From assembly GCF_004005485.1 (NCBI RefSeq), contig NZ_RZUL01000001.1, forward strand, positions 930,001-994,000: a stretch of 64,000 nucleotides of DNA, read 5' to 3'. Below the pieces are notes generated by a model that saw only the letters and a list, made by a program, of their open reading frames with translations, was not told where the DNA came from and did not search any database. Every line of letters begins with the position of its first letter. The first letter of the stretch is position 1. This DNA is from Sphingobium algorifonticola (GTDB taxonomy: Bacteria; Pseudomonadota; Alphaproteobacteria; Sphingomonadales; Sphingomonadaceae). Positions 56,178 to 64,000 of this stretch are shown here, piece by piece. The translations under genes and the position numbers were made by a program.

Positions 56178-56845
56178 AAATCCGGCTTGTCATAATGCGC
56201 GGGCGGGGCGACAATTTCCATTCTTTCGGATAGCAGGGGGCGGAAGGACGGGCGGGATTTGAACCCGGCGTACCACCGTTTCACCGGATCATGGCCCGTC
56301 CAGTCGATCCCACCCAGATAATCGGCAACCGAAAGATGGGCAGCAGCGGCAATGTCGGCCAGGCTCATCGTGCCCCCGCCCAGCCAGCTTCGGTGATCCA
56401 GCAGATAGTCCATATAGTCCATATGCGTGTTGGCGCGCTTCATCGCCTCGCGCAGCACGCCGCCATCGGGCGACAACCGGTGGACGATGCGCTTCTTCAT
56501 CCGTTCATGCAGCAGCGGCGCGACGACATCGCCGTAGAAGTTCTGGTCGAACCACGCGACCAGCCGCCGCACTTCGGCCCGCCCTGCCGCCGTGCCGGAA
56601 ATCAGCGGAAAGCGGTCTATCGTTTCCTCGAAATATTCGCAGATGGCCTGACTGTCGATCAGTGTGACGCCCTTATCGGCATCCACCATCACCGGCGTCG
56701 TGCCAGCGGGATTGAGATCCAGGAACTCGTCGCGCATCGCCCAGGGCGATTCGCGCACCAGATCATAGCCGACGCCTTTTTCGCCGAGCAGCAGGCGCAC
56801 TTTGCGCGAAAAGGGACAGAGCGGAAATTGGTATAGTTGCCACAT
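56174..56845 (-). CDS. Glutathione S-transferase family protein
   Basis: The 223-residue protein has an N-terminal thioredoxin fold (LYQFPLCPFSRKVRLLLGEKG with a CPFS active-site motif, and IDSQAICEYFEE at the glutathione site) and an all-helical C-terminal domain (SLADIAAAAHLSVADYLGG). This resembles the FtsZ1/omega-like bacterial GSTs. It is convergent with the MFS gene and divergent from the SulP gene. Confidence 0.88.
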   Translation of the reverse strand: MWQLYQFPLCPFSRKVRLLLGEKGVGYDLVRESPWAMRDEFLDLNPAGTTPVMVDADKGVTLIDSQAICEYFEETIDRFPLISGTAAGRAEVRRLVAWFDQNFYGDVVAPLLHERMKKRIVHRLSPDGGVLREAMKRANTHMDYMDYLLDHRSWLGGGTMSLADIAAAAHLSVADYLGGIDWTGHDPVKRWYAGFKSRPSFRPLLSERMEIVAPPAHYDKPDF

Positions 56846-57099
56846 GCTCTTCTGTTAGGCGCGCCGAGCGGCAGGGGGAAGGCGGAAACAGCCGTGCCGG
56901 GCTGTTCCGATCGGCGCGACGCCACCGGATTGCCGGTTTTCGTCCGATTCCCGCCTCTTCGCACAATGAGACAACAGAAACATTTTGTTACAGGATGTTC
57001 GCTACGCAGAGCGATTTGGCAGTTATCTGGCTGTTTTGCAGTGCATCGCAGACGGCTGTCATGTCGCATGCCTGACTGTTCAAGCGCAAGGGAGCCGTC

Positions 57100-58680
57100 G
57101 TGTCCGCCCAAAAGTCTCTCTTTTCCACGCTCCGCGCGGATATCCCCGCCTCAATTGTCGTGGCGCTCGTCGCCCTGCCGCTCTGCCTTGGCGTTGCCTT
57201 GGCATCCGGCGCACCACTTTTTTCCGGACTGATCGCGGGCATCGTCGGCGGTCTTGTCGTCGGCATTCTCTCCAAATCGCCTCTTTCGGTCAGCGGGCCT
57301 GCCGCAGGTCTTACGGTCATTGTTCTGAGTGCCATCGAAAATCTGCCGACCTATGAGGCGTTCCTGCTCGCCGTCGTACTTGCGGGCATCATGCAACTGG
57401 CCTTTGCGTTGACACGTTCGGGGGTGCTCAGCGAATTCGTGCCTTCTTCGGTCATCACCGGCATGCTCGCGGCAATCGGCCTCATCCTCATTCTCAAACA
57501 GCTTCCGCATGCGCTGGGCTATGACGGCAGCTACGAAGGCAATTTCGACTTTTTCCAGGCTGACGGCTACAATACCTTCTCCGCCATCTGGTACTCCGTC
57601 AGCCAGAGTTTCCTTTGGGGGGCGATGCTGATTGCGATCGTCAGCCTCGTCTTTCTGTTCTGGTGGGATCATGCCCGCCCGAAAGAAGGGTTGCTGCGGT
57701 TCGTGCCCGGCCCGCTCGTCGTCGTGCTGATCGGTGTGCTCGGTAATTTGCTGTTGGGTCAGGTCGCCCCGGCGCTCGCGATCGAAAAGACACATCTGGT
57801 ACAGGTGCCGGTAGCCGAGGGTTTCGGCGCGTTTCTGTCGTTCTTCAGCTTTCCGGACTTCACGGCGATCACGAACCCCAGGGTCTGGACTGCGGCGGCG
57901 ACGCTGGCGATCGTCGCCAGCCTCGAATCGCTGCTGTGTATCAAGGCTGTCGATGAACTCGACCCGCGCCGCCGCACCACGGACAAGAACTGGGAGCTGC
58001 TGGCGCAGGGCGGCGGCAACATCGTTTCGGGGATGATCGGCGGCATTCCCATCACCTCGGTGATCGTCCGGTCCTCGGCCAATGTCGACGCTGGCGCGGA
58101 AAGCAAGATGTCGGCAATCCTCCACGGCTTCTGGCTGCTGCTCAGCGTTCTGCTGATCCCTGCGGTCCTCAACCTCATCCCGCTTTCGGCGCTGGCGGCC
58201 GTGCTGATTGCCACGGGATACAAGCTCACCAAGCCGAAGCTGTTCGTGGAGCGGTACAAGCAAGGCTGGACGCAGTTCATTCCCTTCGTCGTGACCGTCA
58301 CCGCCATATTGTTTACCGATCTGCTGATCGGCATCGGCATCGGTCTGGTCGTCGGTTTCGTGTTCGTGATCGCGCGCAACTTCCGCCCGGCGATCACTTT
58401 TATTGCAGAGGATAGCGATTGCATCATCCGCGCGCGCCGCAACCTCTACTTCATTCACAAATATGAGCTGCAAAAGGCGCTCAATCGCGTGCCGGATGAT
58501 TGCGCGCTGCTGATCGACCTGTCCTCGACAAACTATGTCGATCTCGACAATGTCGACATCATCAATGCCTTCATCAAGGGCGCGTCCTATCGCAACATCA
58601 CTGTGCGGGTACGCGCCGACATTGCCGAGCGCGTGTCGCCGCTGATCAACGCCAAGGAAACCGGGGTGCGCTTCGCATGA
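57100..58680 (+). CDS. SulP family anion (probable bicarbonate) transporter
   Basis: 526 residues, probably from a GTG at 57100 preceded by AAGGGAGCC. About 10-14 TM helices form the SLC26/SulP fold, including SGPAAGLTVIV and GGNIVSGMIGGIPITSVIVRSSANVDAGA. The C-terminus (LLIDLSSTNYVDLDNVDII) is a short STAS-like domain. ATGA overlap with a beta-carbonic anhydrase gene points to HCO3- uptake (BicA-like or SulP-CA pairs) rather than sulfate, which is an inference. Confidence 0.9.
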   Translation: MSAQKSLFSTLRADIPASIVVALVALPLCLGVALASGAPLFSGLIAGIVGGLVVGILSKSPLSVSGPAAGLTVIVLSAIENLPTYEAFLLAVVLAGIMQLAFALTRSGVLSEFVPSSVITGMLAAIGLILILKQLPHALGYDGSYEGNFDFFQADGYNTFSAIWYSVSQSFLWGAMLIAIVSLVFLFWWDHARPKEGLLRFVPGPLVVVLIGVLGNLLLGQVAPALAIEKTHLVQVPVAEGFGAFLSFFSFPDFTAITNPRVWTAAATLAIVASLESLLCIKAVDELDPRRRTTDKNWELLAQGGGNIVSGMIGGIPITSVIVRSSANVDAGAESKMSAILHGFWLLLSVLLIPAVLNLIPLSALAAVLIATGYKLTKPKLFVERYKQGWTQFIPFVVTVTAILFTDLLIGIGIGLVVGFVFVIARNFRPAITFIAEDSDCIIRARRNLYFIHKYELQKALNRVPDDCALLIDLSSTNYVDLDNVDIINAFIKGASYRNITVRVRADIAERVSPLINAKETGVRFA

Positions 58681-59315
58681 AAAGCTACAAGCAACTGCTT
58701 CTCGCCAACAAGGCTTGGTCCATGGAACTGAAGGAGGAGAATCCCGACTTCTTCAAGCGCCAGCTCAATGGCCAGATGCCCGATTTCCTCTGGATCGGCT
58801 GCTCCGACAGTCGCGTCAATCCCGAACAGATGACGATGACGCCACCTGGCGGCATGTTCATTCACCGCAATATCGCCAATCTGGTGAATGAAGACGACAT
58901 CAACCTGATGTCGGTCCTTCAATATGCCGTCGCTGTGTTGCAGGTGAAGCATGTCATCATCTGCGGCCATTATGGGTGCGGTGGCATCATGGCCGCCTAT
59001 GATGGGCAGGTCGACGGACCGGTCGATATCTGGCTGGAAAATGCGCGTGCCGTGCGCGAGAACCATAGCGCCGAAATCTACAACGCGGGCGATCGCGAGG
59101 CCCAGGTCAACCGGTTCGTCGAAGTCAATGTGCGCGACCAGCTCGTAAAGCTCGCGCAGACGAAGACAGTGCAGGCGGCCTTCGCTGCAGGTCAGCCGCT
59201 GGCGCTCCACGGCTGGGTGTATGATCTGCGCGATGGTCTCATCAAGCCGCTCATGGAAATCGATGCCCGCACCCGGCTCGAAACGATCGGTCAGCCCGAA
59301 CGCGTACTGCTGTAA
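58677..59315 (+). CDS. Beta-class carbonic anhydrase
   Basis: 212 residues from the ATG at 58677, which overlaps the SulP stop; an upstream in-frame extension lies within SulP and is rejected. Zinc ligands and catalytic dyad are present: Cys42, Asp44 and Arg46 in GCSDSRV, and His98 and Cys101 in HYGCGG. It interconverts CO2 and HCO3-. Coupling to the transporter indicates a two-gene inorganic-carbon module. Confidence 0.95.
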   Translation: MKSYKQLLLANKAWSMELKEENPDFFKRQLNGQMPDFLWIGCSDSRVNPEQMTMTPPGGMFIHRNIANLVNEDDINLMSVLQYAVAVLQVKHVIICGHYGCGGIMAAYDGQVDGPVDIWLENARAVRENHSAEIYNAGDREAQVNRFVEVNVRDQLVKLAQTKTVQAAFAAGQPLALHGWVYDLRDGLIKPLMEIDARTRLETIGQPERVLL

Positions 59316-59320
59316 GGCTC

Positions 59321-59341
59321 GACGCATTGTCATGATGCGTC
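59321..59341 (+). other. Stem-loop just after the carbonic anhydrase gene
   Basis: GACGCAT-TGTCATG-ATGCGTC, a perfect 7-bp stem starting 5 bp after the stop. There is no clear T-tract; it is a possible weak terminator or 3'-end stabiliser. Confidence 0.4.
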
Positions 59342-59422
59342 CCCTTGACGATTTGCCGTCCCCTGTGGCAGGGCCGCGCTTCGGCATGGTATAGCCACGG
59401 TTGCCTAACATGCGCCGGAAAA

Positions 59423-59496
59423 GCGGGTATAGCTCAATGGTAGAGCACTAGCCTTCCAAGCTTGTGATGCGGGTTCGATCCCCGCTACCCGCTCCA
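59423..59496 (+). tRNA. tRNA-Gly (anticodon TCC)
   Basis: 74 nt with encoded CCA: acceptor GCGGGTA/TACCCGC, D-arm AGCTCAATGGTAGAGC, anticodon loop CTTCCAA giving TCC (glycine), and T-arm GGTTCGATCC. All stems pair. Confidence 0.97.
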
Positions 59497-59504
59497 ATAT
59501 TTCC

Positions 59505-61916
59505 TCATTCCATCCGCATCGCTTCCCGCGCCAGTTCTTCGGCCTCCGTCAGCAGCGTGTCGTCCGTGGCGCGGGTGCCAACCGCTTCGCGGCCCATCAG
59601 GATCAGTGTCGGCACCGCCAGCGGGCTGACGCGATCCAGCGTCACATGCAGCATGGTGTCCGCCGCCCGGTCCAGCAGGTCGCCCAAGCGCCCCACGTCG
59701 GTCATCCGCGCGCGGGCATCGGCCCAGGCGGCGTCCATCAGCATATGGTCCGGTTCATATTTGCGCAGCACGTCATAGATGAGATCGGTCGAGAAGGTCA
59801 CCTGCCGCCCGCTTTTGCGTTTGCCCGGATGCTGCCGCTCGATCAGGCCGCTGATAACGGCGACATCCCGAAATGCGCGCCGTAGCAGGCTCGACTGCTC
59901 GACCCAATCGATGAACTCATGCGCCAATATGTCGCGCGTAAACAGGCCGCGCGGATCGGTGACTGGCTTCAGGCTGCTGATCGCCAGGGCATAATCGTTC
60001 GAAACGAAGCCCAGCGGCATCTGGCCTTGCGCCTCCATGCGGCGCGTGAGCAGCATGCCCAGCGACTGGTGGGCGTTCCATCCCTCGAAACTGTAGCAGA
60101 CGAGATATTCTCGTCCCTCGTGGGGAAATGTCTCGACCAGCAACTGGCCCGGCTGCGGGAGAGCCGATCGCGCCTGCTGCACTTCCAGCCATTCCCGCAC
60201 ATCATCGGGAAAGCGCGGCCATTGCCCCGGGTCCGACAGGAACCCGCGCACCCGATCGGCCAGCCGCGTCGACATCGCCATGCGCGTGCCGCCCCAGCTC
60301 GGGATGCGTGCCGGGCGGCTGGTCGCGCGCACGATCAGGTCGGCCGCATCCATCTTCACCACTTCCAGCGCCATGCCGGAAAAGAAGAAACAATCCTTAG
60401 GAGCCAGCTGCGCGGCAAAGCCTTCCTCGACAGTACCCAGCTTGCGCCCGTTGGCGAAGCGCACCGTCAGGACCGGCTGATCGACGATGATACCGGCGTT
60501 GAGCCGGTGCTGCGCGATGAATTGCGGATGCGCGATCCGCCACCGGCCATCGGCATCCTGCACCAGCCGTTTGAACCGGTCATAGGCCCGGAGGGCATAG
60601 CCGCCACCAGCGATGAAATGCAGTACACGCCGAAAGTCGTCGTCCGTCAGCGCGCTATAGGGTAGCGCCGACCGCACTTCCGCCAGCAATGCATCCTCCG
60701 CGAACGGCCCGGCGCACGCGATCCCCATCACATGCTGTGCCAATACGTCGAGTGCCCCGGGACGGAAATCGTCCGCATCGCGCTCACCGGCCTCGACAGC
60801 GTCCAGCGCAGCCCGCGCCTCCAGATATTCGAAGCGGTTGCCCGGAATGAGGATCGCCTCACTTGGGCAATCGAGCCGGTGATTGGCCCGGCCGATCCGC
60901 TGAAGCAGGCGGGAGCTGCCCTTGGGTGCCCCCATCTGGATCACGCAGTCGACATCACCCCAATCGACACCCAGATCGAGGCTGGCGGTGGCGACCAGCC
61001 CGCGCAGCTTGCCTGCCGCCATGGCGCTTTCGACCTTGCGGCGCGCCTCGCGCGACAGGCTGCCATGATGGATACCGATCGGCAGATTGGCGTCATTGAC
61101 GGCCCATAGTTCCTGAAAGATCAGCTCGGCCAGCCCGCGCGTGTTGCAAAAGACCAATGTGGTGCGGCGACGGGCGATCTCCGCCATCACTTGCGCCGCG
61201 GCATATTTGCCCGAATGGCCAGACCAGGGCACGCGGCCCTCCGGTATCAATATGTCGATCACCGGTTCGGCGCCCGCTTCGCCTACCACCGTTTCGACCA
61301 TGTCGATATCGCCATCGGGGGCCAGCCAGGCGCGATATCCGTCGATGTCCGCCACCGTTGCCGACAGGGCGACGCGGCGCATGGCGGGCTGGATCGTCTG
61401 CAGTCGCGCCAGGCACAGGCTCAGCAGGTCCCCGCGCTTCTGTGTGGCAAAGGCATGGACTTCATCGACGATCACCGTGCGCAGGTCGGCAAAAAGAAAG
61501 GCGGCATCGGCATGGCTGAGCAGCAGCGAAAGCGATTCGGGCGTCGTCAGCAATATCTGTGGCGGATTCACCCGCTGCCGCGCCTTGCGGTCGGCAGGGG
61601 TGTCACCGGTGCGAGTCTCGACCCGGATCGGCAGGTTCATGTCGGCGATGGGGTTCAGCAGATTGCGCTGCACGTCCACGGCAAGCGCCTTCAAAGGGGA
61701 GACATAGAGGCTGTGCAACCCCTGCGCCGGATTGTCGATCAGATCGGCGAGTACCGGCAGAAATCCGGCCAGCGTCTTGCCCGCCCCGGTCGGCGCCACC
61801 AGCAGCGCATGCCGCCCCGCCCGGGCCGCCGCGAGCATGTCGCGCTGATGACGGCGCATCGCCCATTGGCGGGCGGCGAACCAGTCGGTCAGGGCGGAGG
61901 GAAGCGGCGGGGACAT
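59505..61916 (-). CDS. Ligase-associated DEXH-box helicase (Lhr-core type)
   Basis: An 803-residue SF2 helicase: Walker A APTGAGKT (41-48), DEVH box (151-154), LSATVAD motif III, motif VI LLQRIGRANHRLD, followed by the Lhr winged-helix and beta-barrel core (SWGGTRMAMSTRLADRVRGF). It is of the length and type found with bacterial ATP-dependent DNA ligase/exonuclease repair clusters; the partners are not in this window on the visible side. It starts after a 43-bp gap from the TPR gene. Confidence 0.9.
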   Translation of the reverse strand: MSPPLPSALTDWFAARQWAMRRHQRDMLAAARAGRHALLVAPTGAGKTLAGFLPVLADLIDNPAQGLHSLYVSPLKALAVDVQRNLLNPIADMNLPIRVETRTGDTPADRKARQRVNPPQILLTTPESLSLLLSHADAAFLFADLRTVIVDEVHAFATQKRGDLLSLCLARLQTIQPAMRRVALSATVADIDGYRAWLAPDGDIDMVETVVGEAGAEPVIDILIPEGRVPWSGHSGKYAAAQVMAEIARRRTTLVFCNTRGLAELIFQELWAVNDANLPIGIHHGSLSREARRKVESAMAAGKLRGLVATASLDLGVDWGDVDCVIQMGAPKGSSRLLQRIGRANHRLDCPSEAILIPGNRFEYLEARAALDAVEAGERDADDFRPGALDVLAQHVMGIACAGPFAEDALLAEVRSALPYSALTDDDFRRVLHFIAGGGYALRAYDRFKRLVQDADGRWRIAHPQFIAQHRLNAGIIVDQPVLTVRFANGRKLGTVEEGFAAQLAPKDCFFFSGMALEVVKMDAADLIVRATSRPARIPSWGGTRMAMSTRLADRVRGFLSDPGQWPRFPDDVREWLEVQQARSALPQPGQLLVETFPHEGREYLVCYSFEGWNAHQSLGMLLTRRMEAQGQMPLGFVSNDYALAISSLKPVTDPRGLFTRDILAHEFIDWVEQSSLLRRAFRDVAVISGLIERQHPGKRKSGRQVTFSTDLIYDVLRKYEPDHMLMDAAWADARARMTDVGRLGDLLDRAADTMLHVTLDRVSPLAVPTLILMGREAVGTRATDDTLLTEAEELAREAMRME

Positions 61917-61959
61917 GAGCGCGCCATACTATATCATGAGCGCTATGCCATGCAGTGGA

Positions 61960-64000
61960 TCAGGGCGTCTCAGGCTTTTCAAGAAAGGTCAGCGCGACAT
62001 AAGGATCGATCATGCGCGCCGCACCAAGGTCGGCCGTGCCACCGGCCGTATCGCCATTGCGCATTTTCGCCAGTCCGCGGCCATAGAGCGATGGCGCGAG
62101 CCGCGGCTGTCTGGCGAGCACAGCCGAATAGCGGCTGATCGCCAGCGCATTATTCCCTTGGCGCAACGCGACATAGGCATGGCTGTCGGCTATTGCGCTG
62201 CTATCAGGCGCCGCTTTAATCGCTGCCGTGCAGTCGGCATCCGCCTGATCGAGATCGAACCCGGCGAGTGCGGCTGACCAGCACAGGCTGTTGCGCTCGC
62301 CTGCCCTGTTGCCCGCCTTCACACGCAATGCTGCGAAGGCGTCGCGTGCTTCCGCAGACCTTTCGTTTCTGGCAAGTAGCATGGCGTGATCGATACGCAG
62401 CGCAACATTGTCCGGATCGGCTTTGCGTTGCGTGTCCATAAAGGCGAGTGCCTCCTCAGGACGCCCGGCCCACGAAAGAATGGTGATCTTCCGCGAAATG
62501 CTGTCTCCGGCACCGGGCGATAATGTCAGCAATTGATCAATGTCGGCCAGGGCTTTTTCCGTCTCGCCCAGCAATGCATAAGCGGAACTGCGCTGGAACA
62601 AGGCGTATCGATTGTCCTTGCGAAGATCGATTGCGCGGCTGAGGGACGCGATGGCTGATGGGAAGTCGCCGCGCCTCGCCGCGAGGGCTGCGCGACCGTG
62701 CTGCACGACAAAATTGCTGGCGTCCTTTGCGCCTGCCTTGTCCAGATCAGCCTGCGCGGCATCGAGCTTGCCGTCCATTGCGAGGCTCATGCCGCGATGC
62801 GCCAGCGCGTTGTTATCGTCAGGGGTCTTTTCCAAGACCGCAGAAAAGTCGGCGACTGCGGCAGGATAATCGCCCTGGTCCAGAAACAGGTTGCCACGTC
62901 GGAAAAAATCCTGTGCCGTTTCCGGCTTGCGGGCAATCATGGCGGCTGTTTCTTCCGGGGTGCGCGTATAATGCCCTGCCGTGTTCACAAACAGCCGCAC
63001 CTTGCTCATCGCTTCCCATTCCTTCGCCGCGATCAGCGCCTCCGCCAGCGGGATCTCCGGTTGCAGGCTGCGGCTCGACGCTTCCATGACGACCGCGCCG
63101 TCGACTATGCCGACCTTCCGGTGGAAGGCAAAACCGCCGACGGTCTTGTCAATATCCGCGTCGGTCACTGTAAAGCCCTTGCCGTTCCACGGCAGCCGGA
63201 TCGTTTCTCTTGAGCTGGTGTATTGCGGAAAGGACAGCCGCACCGGTGCGTCGGCGCCATAGCCGGGGTCTCGCGCATAGTCCGATCCCGACCACCCCAG
63301 CCCTGCCCCGTCCAGCTCATAGCCGCTGCTCGTCCAGTCGAGATCGGCCGTGCCGTCCATGGTGAGTTGCAACACGCCCGTCGCCGTGTCGAAGGTCCAG
63401 TCGACCAGTTCCGGCGTGACGAAGCTGTATTGCTTGGTCCAATAGGCCTTGAGCGTCTTTTCGCGTTCAGACGGCGCGATCGTGTCGAGCTGCGCCTTGA
63501 GCGCCACAGCCTGATCGCCCCGCACGATTTGGTCCACCTCGAAAGGTGCGGGCAGGGAAATGCCCCGCGTAGCATTGACGCGGATTTCAGTATGCTCTGT
63601 CGGCTCGCTTAATGGCATCTGGTCCAGCCGCTCCAGGCGGCTATCGTCCGCCCGTACCGGCAACGCCCACTGAAATGGTGGAACAGACAGGCTCTGGAGG
63701 CCACGATCACCGGTGCGCGTTCCATCCATCCAATATGTCTTGCCCGCGATCTGCGCGCGTACGAGAATATGGTCGAACAGGCCGACCAGCGGCAGGCGTG
63801 CATCCAGCCCGTCGCCCAGATTGGTACTGACCAGCGCCGGTTCCGCATCGATCTCGAGCGCGTGGAGCATCGCGAGAAGCAGCGCCGTCTTGCCCTTGCA
63901 ATCCGCAAATCGGCGCCCCCAGCTCGTGGCTGCATCCGCCGGCACCAGATTGCCGCTGTTCATGCCCTGATAGACATAGCGCACACGGTCCTGCACAAGT
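61960..64000 (-). CDS. Transglutaminase-like/TPR repeat protein (5' truncated)
   Basis: The frame runs open through the right edge, so the N-terminus (probably a DUF3857 domain and signal peptide) is missing. The visible 5' part has a transglutaminase-like core: SWGRRFADCKGKTALLLAML with the nucleophile Cys, then LVGLFDHILVRAQI with the His. A beta-rich middle follows, then several TPR repeats to the C-terminus (DFFRRGNLFLDQGDYPAAV, DNNALAHRGMSLAMDGK and others). Such DUF3857-transglutaminase-TPR proteins are exported and of unknown substrate in sphingomonads. Confidence 0.82.
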   Translation of the reverse strand, partial: LVQDRVRYVYQGMNSGNLVPADAATSWGRRFADCKGKTALLLAMLHALEIDAEPALVSTNLGDGLDARLPLVGLFDHILVRAQIAGKTYWMDGTRTGDRGLQSLSVPPFQWALPVRADDSRLERLDQMPLSEPTEHTEIRVNATRGISLPAPFEVDQIVRGDQAVALKAQLDTIAPSEREKTLKAYWTKQYSFVTPELVDWTFDTATGVLQLTMDGTADLDWTSSGYELDGAGLGWSGSDYARDPGYGADAPVRLSFPQYTSSRETIRLPWNGKGFTVTDADIDKTVGGFAFHRKVGIVDGAVVMEASSRSLQPEIPLAEALIAAKEWEAMSKVRLFVNTAGHYTRTPEETAAMIARKPETAQDFFRRGNLFLDQGDYPAAVADFSAVLEKTPDDNNALAHRGMSLAMDGKLDAAQADLDKAGAKDASNFVVQHGRAALAARRGDFPSAIASLSRAIDLRKDNRYALFQRSSAYALLGETEKALADIDQLLTLSPGAGDSISRKITILSWAGRPEEALAFMDTQRKADPDNVALRIDHAMLLARNERSAEARDAFAALRVKAGNRAGERNSLCWSAALAGFDLDQADADCTAAIKAAPDSSAIADSHAYVALRQGNNALAISRYSAVLARQPRLAPSLYGRGLAKMRNGDTAGGTADLGAARMIDPYVALTFLEKPETP

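Noticed and set aside
57151-58473. 440-codon open frame antisense to the SulP gene
   Set aside because: The translation is rich in Arg/Asp/Glu/Gln low-complexity sequence, typical of the reverse strand of GC-rich membrane-protein genes.

Overview
The window is GC-rich and densely coded. It most resembles the chromosome of an alphaproteobacterium of the Sphingomonadaceae (Sphingobium, Sphingomonas or Novosphingobium-like). This is inferred from the gene order hemE-hemJ-rho and mnmE-mnmG-rsmG-parA-parB, a hemE/ppsR junction carrying DnaA boxes, small proteins typical of the group (DUF6489, DUF1491, MmcB), several TonB-dependent receptors and many ATGA-overlapping cistrons. No 16S or 23S rRNA is present, so the genus cannot be fixed. 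No CRISPR array, prophage or intact insertion sequence was seen.

Left part (1-21 kb), accessory. A truncated TonB-dependent receptor leads a five-gene + strand catabolic set: RraA/HMG-aldolase-like protein, UxuA-like dehydratase, HSL-type esterase and SDR oxidoreductase. It looks like an outer-membrane-to-central-metabolism route for an esterified sugar acid or related hydroxy acid (inference). Next is a complete minus-strand Csu-type chaperone-usher fimbrial operon (two small spore-coat-U subunits, chaperone, usher, two-domain tip protein). Beside it lies a signalling block: a degenerate receiver-HPt protein, a NarL-type regulator, a CHASE3/PAS hybrid kinase with two receivers, and a single-domain receiver. 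Together these look like a phosphorelay dedicated to fimbriation. A 1905-residue autotransporter follows, flanked by gene-poor stretches.

Middle part (21-48 kb), mostly core. tRNA-Val, a TenI-like protein, YggS, a YgjP-type metallopeptidase, YcgN and SCO; an ankyrin protein; the divisome-linked run ftsE-ftsX-ydcF-plsC; tRNA-Leu; then the chromosome-maintenance segment. The mnmG-rsmG-parA-parB genes overlap one another by 4 bp and three parS-like sites are embedded nearby. About 7 kb further on, the 301-bp gap between hemE and ppsR holds two perfect and two one-mismatch DnaA boxes plus an AT-rich stretch, which is the expected position of oriC in this class. Downstream runs ppsR-maf-aroE-coaE-dnaQ, then hpf, ptsN, a thioesterase, DUF1491, a SleB-type hydrolase and mmcB.

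Right part (47-64 kb). tyrA-hisC diverges from metX-metW. A TetR regulator faces a TonB receptor-MFS pair across a perfect inverted repeat. A GST, a SulP transporter-carbonic anhydrase pair (bicarbonate/CO2 handling), tRNA-Gly, a ligase-associated Lhr-type helicase and a truncated transglutaminase/TPR protein complete the window.
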